15,700 nt of DNA from CAURNT01 sp963526495 (GTDB taxonomy: Bacteria; Fusobacteriota; Fusobacteriia; Fusobacteriales; Leptotrichiaceae), in NCBI GenBank assembly GCA_963526495.1, contig CAURNT010000030.1, forward strand, positions 1-15,700, given 5' to 3'. The translations under genes were made by a program, and so were the position numbers. The notes beneath the pieces are model-generated. The model was not told the DNA's origin. It was given only the letters and a program-made list of their open reading frames with translations, and made no database searches. Below, piece after piece: positions 1-7,088 of this stretch; the stretch's first letter is position 1, and every line of letters starts with the position of its first letter.

Positions 1-106
1 ATCTAGCAATATCTGTTAGACTTATATAGTCGTTTTTAAAGTCTTCAGTATAAATTTGAATAGCAAAACCTTTTGCTTCAATTGTGTCTTTTTTTGCATT
101 AGACAT
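1..106 (-). CDS. KilA-N domain protein, N-terminal fragment (runs off the window edge)
   Basis: Only the first 35 codons are inside the window; the gene continues beyond position 1. The start ATG at 106-104 follows a near-perfect Shine-Dalgarno AAGGAGG at 120-114, seven bases upstream. The fragment begins MSNAKKDTIEAKGFAIQIY and reaches YISLTDIAR. A short charged lead followed by a strand and then 'SLTDIA' is the characteristic beginning of KilA-N DNA-binding domain proteins. That family occurs in phages and large DNA viruses, and in bacteria often beside or inside restriction-modification loci. The gene lies 59 nt downstream of the stop of a methylase-like gene on the same strand and may be cotranscribed with it. 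The family call rests on a short stretch and on memory of the motif. The rest of the gene, and whether it is intact, cannot be seen. Confidence 0.65.
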   Translation of the reverse strand, partial: MSNAKKDTIEAKGFAIQIYTEDFKNDYISLTDIAR

Positions 107-165
107 GTGAGTTCCTCCTTTATGCTGATGTACTGTTTACAACATTTATTTTCGTAATAACTTCT

Positions 166-1299
166 CTAAACAGCACACCAACTATTCATTTTTTTGATTT
201 TAAACTTTGGTAGAAGCTCTAAAATCCTTGTATTTACTTGACTATTTGCCTGTGTCATTATTATGACACGAAACCCACAACATAAATCTAATATTACATC
301 ATTAGATTTAATATTCACTAATTTTGTAAATAATGTAGCGATATGTCTAGGAGTTAAGACAATTCCTTTTTTTACATTCGTTATTCCAGCATATCTTAAA
401 AATTCTTCGTAAAATTTCCCCATTATATCATAATTAGAATCATTTAAAGATTTTATACTAAATAATGGAATTACTTTTTCATCTAATATTTCAAGTATTG
501 ATTTTAATATATTTGTATTCTTCAATGTTTGGTCATTAAATATAGTATTTTTTTCAGCTTCTAAAACCTCTATTTTTTCAATTGGGATATTTTCTTTTTC
601 TAAAATATCTTTTACTGTACGATAAAGATTGTATAAAATGTCATCCCCTTTATAATTTTTATAATTTTCTGCAAATGTATTTTCATAATCTTTAGGTTTA
701 AATAATGAAATCATTAAAGCTGATAATAATATAGGTCTTTTTTGAGAGTCGATATTTCTAAATAATTTATTAATATCATTACTCGCCGAACTTACAGTTT
801 TTATGGCATTTTCTTCATCAAAATTAGAAAATATAGATAATAAATTTTCTTCTGTTTGAAAATTTGTTATTTGAGGTACATTTTCAATTTTTAAGTTTTT
901 TATCACGAAACAATCAAATTTATGATTATATGAGTCTAGAATATCTCCACTAACTGCAAAACCTAATATTTTATAATTTTTAAACTTATTATTAGTAAAA
1001 AAAGATAAATACCATTTTAACCCCGATACAGTACCTTTTTCTATGTTTTCAATATTATGTTCTTTTACATTAGATTTTTCCTCTACTAATATTAATAATT
1101 TTTCAATTTTATTAAAATATATCCTATCTGGATAACCTACCTTACCATTTTGTTTTTTTGATGCTTTCGATAGTGTTTCAATTATCAAACTATTCAATTT
1201 AGTTTCTGTTTTACTATCATCCCAATCTGATACATTGTAATCTAAATCTTGTAATCTTCGTATAACACTTGGAGTAACATTTTTATCTTTTCTCGGCAT
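166..1299 (-). pseudogene. Restriction-methylase-like protein (PD-(D/E)XK-type N-terminus plus N6-adenine methylase), broken in the SAM motif
   Basis: The 377-residue frame starts at ATG 1299 after an AAGAGGG Shine-Dalgarno, 14 nt after the regulator gene. Residues 52-77 contain GYPDRIY and, about 15 residues later, ILVEEK. This fits the PD...(D/E)xK core of the nuclease-like N-terminal domain seen in HsdR_N and in fused restriction-methylases. Residues 287-342 read as the start of an N6_Mtase (HsdM-like) domain: GKFYEEFLRYAG, then LTPRHIATLF, then VILDLCCG, the beginning of SAM motif I. The expected continuation is TGGFL or similar, followed by roughly 200 residues with an NPPF/Y motif. Instead the frame goes on for about 35 unrelated residues to a TAG at 166-168. 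No other frame between 107 and 275 restores a methylase. I see a nuclease-like N-terminus and half a motif I, and infer a deletion or recombination remnant without methylase activity. A lineage-specific short protein is less likely. Confidence 0.6.
252..269. repeat. Perfect 7-bp inverted repeat beside the methylase break point
   Basis: GTGTCAT, a four-base spacer TATT, then ATGACAC. It lies only a few bases beyond the codon where methylase homology is lost (codon 342, bases 276-274, minus strand). It is more GC-rich than its surroundings. No T-tract follows on either strand, so it is not a typical intrinsic terminator. A recombination or insertion scar, or a protein-binding palindrome, would fit. 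Confidence 0.5.
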
Positions 1300-1313
1300 T
1301 TTAATCCCTCTTA

Positions 1314-1580
1314 TTATTCACTCTCAATAATTTTAACAACCTTATTTCCTTTATCACTAACAATATATTTACCTTTAGTATTATTAAAAGTATCAATAAA
1401 GTTATCTTTTTTAAGTTCTTGCATTATTTTATTAGTTTTATTTTTAGAAAAATGTAAGCTATCTGCTATCTCTTGTTGTGATAATACTATATATTTGTTA
1501 TTTTTTATTTCTATTTGATTGTCATATAGAAATTTTAATAACTTATATTTATCATTAGTAAAATCAACTAAATTTATCAA
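1314..1580 (-). CDS. Small winged-helix (MarR-like) regulator, TTG start
   Basis: An 88-residue protein. Residues 33-62, around LSQQEIADSLHFSKNKTNKI, read as a helix-turn-helix. A small wing follows at about residues 68-80, around GKYIVSDKG, as in MarR-type winged-helix proteins. I chose the TTG at 1580 because a Shine-Dalgarno AAGGAAGTGA sits just upstream of it. An in-frame ATG exists at 1616, but it overlaps the -10 box of the promoter I see, so it would not be on the transcript. The gene is the first of the accessory cluster and ends 14 nt before the methylase-like gene. A small DNA-binding protein ahead of a restriction-modification gene suggests local control, like controller proteins, and palindromic sequence near the promoter would suit autoregulation. 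The DNA-binding fold is reasonably clear. Target and effector are unknown. Confidence 0.7.
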   Translation of the reverse strand: MINLVDFTNDKYKLLKFLYDNQIEIKNNKYIVLSQQEIADSLHFSKNKTNKIMQELKKDNFIDTFNNTKGKYIVSDKGNKVVKIIESE

Positions 1581-1606
1581 AATAATCACTTCCTTTTTTT
1601 GATAAT

Positions 1607-1635
1607 AGTATAACATATTTAATTAGAATTGTCTA
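1607..1635 (-). promoter_or_regulatory. Sigma-70 type promoter for the regulator/methylase cluster
   Basis: On the minus strand the -35 box TAGACA (1635-1630) is followed by exactly 17 bases and the -10 box TATACT (1612-1607), with a TGn extension just before the -10. Transcription would start at about 1600, leaving a leader of some 20 nt with the AAGGAAGTGA ribosome site before the TTG at 1580. Confidence 0.7.
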
Positions 1636-1643
1636 TCAAAAAT

Positions 1644-1654
1644 ACTATAATAGT
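1644..1654. promoter_or_regulatory. Candidate operator palindrome upstream of the accessory promoter
   Basis: ACTAT-A-ATAGT is a perfect 5-bp inverted repeat just upstream of the -35 box. The same half-site, ACTATTAT on the minus strand, recurs across the -10 box near 1603-1610. Two copies flanking a promoter that drives a winged-helix gene would suit autoregulation. In DNA this AT-rich, short palindromes also arise by chance. Confidence 0.3.
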
Positions 1655-1680
1655 GTATTTTATAAAAATATTATAAATAA

Positions 1681-1712
1681 AAATAGGATTCAAAAATTAA
1701 AATCCTATTTTC
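1681..1712 (-). terminator. Intrinsic terminator closing the prfA-secA operon
   Basis: AAAATAGGATT (1681-1691) and AATCCTATTTT (1702-1712) form an 11-bp stem with a 10-nt loop. Read on the minus strand, the stem runs into TATTTATAATATTTTT. It sits about 100 nt past the secA stop and before the promoter of the accessory cluster, so it separates the two transcription units. The stem is AT-rich, so termination may be partial. Confidence 0.65.
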
Positions 1713-1796
1713 ACAATCTTTTATATGTATTTTATTATAAAATGTATTGTAATATACTATTTTAAAAGGTTTTTGTTATCCCTTGTTAAATGGACT

Positions 1797-1812
1797 ATAT
1801 AAAATTTTATAT
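1797..1812. repeat. 16-bp perfect AT palindrome directly after the secA stop
   Basis: ATATAAAATTTTATAT abuts the secA stop codon. It has no loop and contains only A and T, so it is a weak hairpin. It may be chance or a minor 3'-end structure. The rest of 1713-1812 shows no gene. Confidence 0.3.
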
Positions 1813-4407
1813 TTATTCCATTTTTTCACGTCTTGACATAGGAATTTCTTTATCTTCAATACTTTCTTCATCGCCAGAAGCATTTTCTATATTTTCTTCT
1901 TGCTCTCTTAATTTAAGTCTTAATAAGAATGAAGTTGTTTCTCTATTAATTCCATCAATCATATCATTATATACATCTGTACTTGATATTTTATATTCAT
2001 TTACTGGATTTTTTTGACCATAAGATTGAAGATTAATCCCTTCTCTTAATTCTGTTAAATCTTTTAAATTTTGTCTCCATTTTTGATCTAAAACTTCAAG
2101 CATTATATATCTTTCTATATTAGAAAATTGTTCTTCTCCTATTTCTTCTACTTTTTCTTTATACTTATTAGAAACTATTTCGAATAATAAATCATAAATT
2201 TCCTCTTTATTTTTAGCATTATTAATAGTTTCAGGTAATTCTATATCATAAACTTCTATAAATTTAGAATTTAAATCTTCAAAATTCCAATCGCTTGGTT
2301 TTGTTTGTGGCAAGAAATTATCAACTATAGTGACTATAGTATTATCTATCATATCAAATACTAATTCTCTTAAATTTTGATTATATAGAATTTGATCTCT
2401 TTGTTTATAAATTACTTCTCTTTGCTTATTATTAACATCATCATATTCTATTAAACTCTTTCTAGTAGAAAAGTTTCTACTTTCAATTCTCTTTTGAGCA
2501 TTTTCAACAGATTTAGAGACTCTCTTATTTCTTAATTCTTCATCTTCATCAATTTTTAAAACACTCATCATAGATTTAATTCTATCTCCACCAAATAAAC
2601 GCATCAAATCATCTTCTAATGATAAATAAAATTCAGATGCTCCTGGATCTCCTTGACGACCTGCACGTCCTCTTAATTGATTATCTATTCTTCTACTTTC
2701 ATGTCTTTCAGTCCCAAGTATAAATAATCCTCCTGCTTCAAGAACTTTTTCTTTATTTTCATTACATTCTTTTTCATAAGTATGTAGAGCATCATAAAAT
2801 TCTGGAGTACCTCTTTCAGCAATTTTTAAAGCTAAAGATTCAGGATCACCTCCAAGTTTAATATCAGTTCCACGTCCTGCCATATTTGTAGCTATTGTAA
2901 CTGTTTTAAATCTACCAGCTTGTGCTACTATATCTGCTTCTCTCTCATGATATTTAGCATTTAAAACTTCATGAGGTATACGAGCTTTTGTTAAATATGA
3001 TGATAATAATTCTGAATGTTCTATTGAAGCAGTACCAACTAAAACAGGTTGCCCTTTTTCAAATAATTCTATTATTTTCTTAACTATAGCTTTATGTTTT
3101 GCACGTGTAGTTTGATAAATTACATCAGGCATATCTTTTCTTTGAACAGGTCTATTAGTAGGAACTACAACAACACCCAATTTATATATTTGTTTAAATT
3201 CTTCTTCTTCAGTTTTGGCAGTACCAGTCATACCAGATAATTTATTATACATTCTAAAATAATTTTGAAGTGTGATTGTAGCTAATGTTTGATTTTCTCC
3301 TGCTACTTTAATATGTTCTTTAGCTTCTATAGCTTGATGTAATCCATCAGAATATCTTCTTCCATCCATAAGTCTTCCAGTAAATTCATCAACTATTATT
3401 ACTTCTTCTTTATCATTTATTATATAATCTCTATCTCTTTTAAATAATTCTTTAGCTTTTAATGCTTGTGATAAATAATGAGTTAATTCTACATATTCTG
3501 GAGCATATAAATTTTCTATACCTAATATTTTTTCAACATTTCTTATCCCTTTATCTGTAATTGTTACAGTACGAGCCTTCTCATCAACTTCATAATCTTC
3601 CCAATCTTCATCAGGTATAATTGTATTTTTCTTATCCTTTATTTCCTCAGTTTTATAACTTCTTTTCAATCTTAAAACAACATTTGCAAATACATCATAC
3701 CAATGCGTTGTTTCCTCAGCTGGTCCAGAAATTATTAATGGTGTACGAGCTTCATCTATCAATATCGAATCTATTTCATCTACTATTGCATAATTATGTT
3801 CTCTTTGAACTTTTTCTTTAGGATCATGAACCATATTATCTCTCAAATAGTCAAATCCAAATTCATTATTTGTACCATAAGTAATATCAGCATTATATGC
3901 ATTACGTCTTTCAGTATTATCAATATTTGCGACTATAACACCTGAAGTCAATCCATGAAAATCATAAATCTGTGACCCTGTATCTCTATCTCTCTTTGCT
4001 AAATAATCATTAACCGTAACGACATGAACTCCTTTACCTGTTAATGCATTTAAATAAATAGCCAAAGTTGACATCAATGTTTTACCTTCACCTGTTTTCA
4101 TTTCAGCAATTCTTCCACTATGTATTATCATACCACCTATTAATTGAACATCATATATTCTCATACCAGTCAATCTCTTAGCTGTTTCTCTTACTACTGC
4201 AAACGCTTCCACTAAAATATCATCTAAAGTTTCTCCTTTAGCTATTCTTTCTTTAAATTCTATAGTTTTAGCTTTCAACTCATCATCAGTTAATTTAATC
4301 ATACTTGGTTCTAATTCATTAATTTTTTTTACTTCTTTACGCATTTGTTTTATTATCTTTTCATCTGAAACACCAAATATTTTATTAATCATATCAATTA
4401 TATTCAT
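1813..4407 (-). CDS. secA: Preprotein translocase motor ATPase SecA
   Basis: SecA uses ATP to push unfolded preproteins through the SecYEG channel at the inner face of the cytoplasmic membrane. The 864-residue protein has the family motifs in order: GGMIIHSGRIAEM leading to the Walker A MKTGEGKT (103-110); the NDYLAKRD segment; the DEAD-type Walker B in VDEIDSILIDEARTP (209-223); the second motor domain with GTASIEHSE, TNMAGRGTDIKLGGDP and RGRAGRQGDPG; and the helical scaffold with LDQKWR and NLQSYGQKNP. The start ATG at 4407 follows AAAGGGAGATGAAAAT. The protein ends in an acidic tail followed by EIPMSRREKME. It lacks the Cys-rich zinc motif (CxCx8CH or CxCx8CC) that ends many SecA proteins, and none is readable in any frame downstream, so this looks natural rather than a frameshift. 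It is the last gene of the operon, 43 nt after a small membrane-protein gene. Confidence 0.98.
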   Translation of the reverse strand: MNIIDMINKIFGVSDEKIIKQMRKEVKKINELEPSMIKLTDDELKAKTIEFKERIAKGETLDDILVEAFAVVRETAKRLTGMRIYDVQLIGGMIIHSGRIAEMKTGEGKTLMSTLAIYLNALTGKGVHVVTVNDYLAKRDRDTGSQIYDFHGLTSGVIVANIDNTERRNAYNADITYGTNNEFGFDYLRDNMVHDPKEKVQREHNYAIVDEIDSILIDEARTPLIISGPAEETTHWYDVFANVVLRLKRSYKTEEIKDKKNTIIPDEDWEDYEVDEKARTVTITDKGIRNVEKILGIENLYAPEYVELTHYLSQALKAKELFKRDRDYIINDKEEVIIVDEFTGRLMDGRRYSDGLHQAIEAKEHIKVAGENQTLATITLQNYFRMYNKLSGMTGTAKTEEEEFKQIYKLGVVVVPTNRPVQRKDMPDVIYQTTRAKHKAIVKKIIELFEKGQPVLVGTASIEHSELLSSYLTKARIPHEVLNAKYHEREADIVAQAGRFKTVTIATNMAGRGTDIKLGGDPESLALKIAERGTPEFYDALHTYEKECNENKEKVLEAGGLFILGTERHESRRIDNQLRGRAGRQGDPGASEFYLSLEDDLMRLFGGDRIKSMMSVLKIDEDEELRNKRVSKSVENAQKRIESRNFSTRKSLIEYDDVNNKQREVIYKQRDQILYNQNLRELVFDMIDNTIVTIVDNFLPQTKPSDWNFEDLNSKFIEVYDIELPETINNAKNKEEIYDLLFEIVSNKYKEKVEEIGEEQFSNIERYIMLEVLDQKWRQNLKDLTELREGINLQSYGQKNPVNEYKISSTDVYNDMIDGINRETTSFLLRLKLREQEENIENASGDEESIEDKEIPMSRREKME

Positions 4408-4450
4408 ATTTTCATCTCCCTTTATATTTTATTTTAAAAATAAATACAAC

Positions 4451-4732
4451 TTACTCTAAAAATTTCAATATATTATTATTTAAAATATTTATAATACTAG
4501 GATTATTATACTTTATATATCTATACGGAAAATATTTATTGTTAAAAAATTTTAAATAAAATTTATTATCAGTTGATTTTATTTCAATTTTATTTTTTAA
4601 CTTACTTTCTACAACCTTAAATATAGTAAATACATTTCTTGAAAAATTAACATTACTTGTATATATATTTTGTTCTGATACTATTAATATAATTCCAAAA
4701 ATTATTAAATATATTATCTTTTTATTTTTCAT
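4451..4732 (-). CDS. Small hypothetical protein with an N-terminal membrane segment
   Basis: I do not recognise this 93-residue protein. It begins MKNKK and continues with a hydrophobic stretch, about residues 6-18 (IYLIIFGIILIVS). The remainder is a basic, Asn/Lys/Tyr/Ile-rich region. This fits an uncleaved signal anchor or a signal peptide. No lipobox Cys is present. I chose the ATG at 4732, one base after the pgeF stop, because the AGGTGA at the end of pgeF is well placed for it. An in-frame GTG at 4741 would overlap pgeF by eight bases. Its place in the operon, 43 nt before secA and directly coupled to pgeF, suggests an envelope-related role, but that is inference from position alone. Confidence 0.6.
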   Translation of the reverse strand: MKNKKIIYLIIFGIILIVSEQNIYTSNVNFSRNVFTIFKVVESKLKNKIEIKSTDNKFYLKFFNNKYFPYRYIKYNNPSIINILNNNILKFLE

Positions 4733-4733
4733 C

Positions 4734-5465
4734 CTAATCACCTACTGTAATAATAGCTGCAGATCTTCCTACATTTTTTTTATCTAATCTATGAGAAAAT
4801 GAATCTGCTTTTTTTACGCCTCTATCATCAATTATAATATGTTTTATTCCTCTTTTTTTTGCAAATTCTATATTTAATTTAGTATTATCAAAATAAATTT
4901 TACCTTTTTCAAATTTAAAAGATGAATTTACACATTCTCCAAATTTATTTAAAAAATTTTTATAAAATTCTTCTCCAACTTCATAATCTTCTTGAGATAT
5001 TCCTATACCTAAAGCTATAATCAAATCTTCTAAATTTGAATCAAATGTGCCTAACATCTTATCAATTAAACTTATTATCATTTGATTATAAGTACCAACC
5101 CATCCAGAATGTGCAACACCAAAAGCTTTTTGTTTTTTATCTAAAATAAATATAGGTAAACAATCAGCATAATATGTAAAAATAACAAAATCTTTAGATT
5201 TAGTAATAAATCCATCGATATTTTCAAGATTATCTAAATTATTTAGATTTTCAATACATTCTACTCTATTTGTATGTTTTTGTAAAGCATGTACTATTTT
5301 TTTATTTCCTAAACCTAAAGACTCTAATAATTTATGTCTATTTTGATTTCCATATTCTCCTATATAATCTGCCATATTTCCACAAATCTTTTTAGTGAAA
5401 ATAGCAATAATACCGTATTTTTCAAATTCTTCAACCAAAAAATATTTTCCTCTATCTTTAAACAT
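4734..5465 (-). CDS. pgeF: PgeF/YfiH family laccase-domain protein (peptidoglycan editing factor / polyphenol oxidase family)
   Basis: This family (DUF152, Cu-oxidase_4) was first labelled as laccase. Members act on purine nucleosides and, as PgeF in E. coli, help keep wrong residues out of peptidoglycan stem peptides. The 243-residue protein has the three conserved metal-site residues: His64 in ALQKHTNRV, Cys102 in YYADCLPIFILD and His119 in GVAHSGWVGT. It also has the C-terminal SHRLDKKNVGRSAAII block. The usual AGWRGT is SGWVGT here. I chose the ATG at 5465, which overlaps the ispA stop as TGATG and sits five bases after GGGAG. The TTG at 5468 would leave too little spacing. The gene is coupled to ispA upstream and to the small membrane-protein gene downstream. 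The family is certain. The in vivo substrate in this organism is not shown by the sequence. Confidence 0.9.
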   Translation of the reverse strand: MFKDRGKYFLVEEFEKYGIIAIFTKKICGNMADYIGEYGNQNRHKLLESLGLGNKKIVHALQKHTNRVECIENLNNLDNLENIDGFITKSKDFVIFTYYADCLPIFILDKKQKAFGVAHSGWVGTYNQMIISLIDKMLGTFDSNLEDLIIALGIGISQEDYEVGEEFYKNFLNKFGECVNSSFKFEKGKIYFDNTKLNIEFAKKRGIKHIIIDDRGVKKADSFSHRLDKKNVGRSAAIITVGD

Positions 5466-6313
5466 CAAGACTCCCTATTTAAAAGAAATTCAGCAAATTT
5501 TATCAATTTTTCATTACCTTCAACTAACAACTTAGCTTGATTTATAAAATATGTTTTAATTAATTCTGAACTTTCTAGTCCAAGAACTGTAACAAAGGTT
5601 TTTTTATTATTTATAATATCTGTATTTTTTTTGCCAATTTTTTCAAAATCACCTTTAATCTCTAGTATATCATCTTGTATTTGATATGCAAGACCTACAT
5701 ACATAATATATTTACGAAGTTTCTCACGAGTATCTAAATCAATTTTTAAATTTATACAAGCAAGTTCTACAGAAGCCATTAAAAGCATTGCTGTCTTATT
5801 TAAATGAATTTCCATCAAGTCATTATAGTCTACCTCTATATTTTCAGAAACTATATCTAAATACTGTCCTTTTATCATACCATTATATCCAGCATAATAA
5901 GAAAGAGCTAATATACTATTTTTATTAGAATAAATAGATTCTGCTAATATCTGAAATGCAAAAGTAAGCAATGCATCTCCCACCAAAAGAGCATTAGCTT
6001 GACCATATTTTTTATGAAGAGTTAAATTACCTCTTCTGTATTCATCATTATCCATACAAGGCATATCATCATGCACTAAAGAATATGAATGTATAAGTTC
6101 AATCGCAAATGCTTCATTTTCTATAACACTATGATCTTTATCATATATATCAGCTAAAATATACATAATTATCGGACGTATTCTTTTACCTCCTAAAAGT
6201 ATTGCGTATCTCATCATTTCATTTATTTCTTCATTTTGAGAAGTGTGCTCTTTTAATTTTTTTTCAATAACTTCATTAAATTCATTTTTTAAATTCAACA
6301 AATATTTTTCCAT
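5465..6313 (-). CDS. ispA: Polyprenyl (farnesyl) diphosphate synthase, IspA type
   Basis: A cytosolic trans-isoprenyl diphosphate synthase that condenses IPP with DMAPP/GPP, probably to farnesyl diphosphate for undecaprenyl and quinone precursors. The 282-residue length is typical. Visible motifs are GGKRIRP (41-47, IPP binding), the first Asp-rich motif DDMPCMDND (82-90), the KT pair at 173-174, and the second Asp-rich motif in YQIQDDILEIKGD (210-222). That second motif ends in Glu (DDILE) instead of the usual Asp, a conservative change that could still bind Mg. NKKTFVTVLG (236-245) matches the C-terminal substrate-closing segment. The two residues before the first motif are LVH and the insertion Pro-Cys is present, which fits short-chain (C15) bacterial enzymes. 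Start ATG 6313 has a weak TAGGA site. It follows xseB by 12 nt, a pairing common in bacteria (xseB-ispA). Confidence 0.93.
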   Translation of the reverse strand: MEKYLLNLKNEFNEVIEKKLKEHTSQNEEINEMMRYAILLGGKRIRPIIMYILADIYDKDHSVIENEAFAIELIHSYSLVHDDMPCMDNDEYRRGNLTLHKKYGQANALLVGDALLTFAFQILAESIYSNKNSILALSYYAGYNGMIKGQYLDIVSENIEVDYNDLMEIHLNKTAMLLMASVELACINLKIDLDTREKLRKYIMYVGLAYQIQDDILEIKGDFEKIGKKNTDIINNKKTFVTVLGLESSELIKTYFINQAKLLVEGNEKLIKFAEFLLNRES

Positions 6314-6325
6314 AATATTCCTAAC

Positions 6326-6520
6326 CTATTCTTCTTCAATTTTAATATTTTTAAATTTACCTTCTACTTCTACTAATTTTTTTTCTGCTTTTTTCAATAA
6401 CTTAGTTGCCTCTTCATAAATTATCAAAGAATCATCTAAACTTAAATTTGGATCTTCTAATTTATTAATTTTTTCTTTTAGTTCATTTACTATATCTTCA
6501 TATTTAAAATCTTTCGGCAT
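6326..6520 (-). CDS. xseB: Exodeoxyribonuclease VII small subunit
   Basis: A 64-residue acidic helical protein matching XseB, which binds the large subunit XseA to form exonuclease VII, an enzyme that degrades single-stranded DNA in repair. The family signature is present: a first helix ELKEKINKLEDPNLSLDDSL, then the turn into a second helix IYEEATKLLKKAEKKLVEVE. Length is typical. ATG at 6520 follows a strong AGGAGGG site. It lies 8 nt after rsmD and 12 nt before ispA. xseA is not in the window. Confidence 0.9.
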   Translation of the reverse strand: MPKDFKYEDIVNELKEKINKLEDPNLSLDDSLIIYEEATKLLKKAEKKLVEVEGKFKNIKIEEE

Positions 6521-6528
6521 TTTCCCTC

Positions 6529-7080
6529 CTATTTTAATTTATAAAATGTTACTATTTTTTTATTATATTCTCTCTCATCATATTTTAATAATTTATCTAT
6601 TTCATTTTCTAATTTTTCATATTTACCATGCTCACAAATTATTATTCCATCTTCTCTTAGCAGGTTATGTTCAGAAATTTTTTTTAAAGTTTTATGTGTT
6701 AAATTTTCTCTATATGGAGGATCCATAAATATTACATCAAACTTTTCATTCTTTTTTTCTAAAATTTCTATAGCTCTTAAGACATCATTTTTATAAGCTC
6801 TACATTTTTCTTCAACACCTAATTTATTAACATTTTCTATTATTACTCTTAAAGCTTCTTTATCAGCCTCTATCATTACAGACCTCTTAGCTCCTCTACT
6901 CAAAGCTTCAAAACTAATATTTCCTGTACCAGAATAAAGATCAAGGAATATAGAATTTTCTATTTTATTTCCTATGATACTAAATATTGCTTCTTTTAAT
7001 CTCTCAAGAGTAGGTCTTGTTTCTTTTCCTACTCTACTTAAAATTACTCTATTTTTTAAATAACCTGATGTTACTCTCAT
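6529..7080 (-). CDS. rsmD: 16S rRNA (guanine966-N2)-methyltransferase RsmD
   Basis: A 183-residue class I SAM methyltransferase that modifies G966 of 16S rRNA in the small ribosomal subunit. It opens with MRVTSGYLKNR, the family's RNA-contact start, and TRPTLERLKEAIF (21-33). SAM motif I is LDLYSGTGNISFEALSRGA (46-64). The acidic SAM-ribose residue is in MIEAD (69-73), and the catalytic motif IV is FMDPPY (118-123). Length matches the family. ATG at 7080 follows AGGAGGTAAA, one of the strongest ribosome sites in the window. It sits 8 nt after queA and 8 nt before xseB. Confidence 0.95.
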   Translation of the reverse strand: MRVTSGYLKNRVILSRVGKETRPTLERLKEAIFSIIGNKIENSIFLDLYSGTGNISFEALSRGAKRSVMIEADKEALRVIIENVNKLGVEEKCRAYKNDVLRAIEILEKKNEKFDVIFMDPPYRENLTHKTLKKISEHNLLREDGIIICEHGKYEKLENEIDKLLKYDEREYNKKIVTFYKLK

Positions 7081-7088
7081 TTTACCTC

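Noticed and set aside
107..173. CTGTTTA/TAAACAG inverted repeat (133-139 and 167-173) as a terminator between the methylase-like gene and the KilA-N gene
   Set aside because: The arms are only 7 bp, 27 nt apart, AT-rich and not followed by a T-tract.
166..1616. A complete, working restriction-modification system
   Set aside because: The methylase core beyond half of motif I is missing and no specificity subunit is visible, so activity cannot be supported.
1790..2017. Plus-strand open frame over the end of secA
   Set aside because: It lies antisense inside a certain gene, has no ribosome site and is rich in Ser/Leu/Ile as expected for the mirror of an AT-rich coding strand.
3621..3821. Plus-strand open frame inside secA
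   Set aside because: Antisense to conserved SecA sequence, with no ribosome site and no recognisable motif.
5334..5540. Plus-strand open frame across the pgeF/ispA junction
   Set aside because: Antisense to two well-supported genes, and the translation is low-complexity Phe/Ser/Asn.
6546..6728. Plus-strand open frame inside rsmD
   Set aside because: Antisense to RsmD, including its DPPY region. The hydrophobic content is an artefact of the AT-rich complement.
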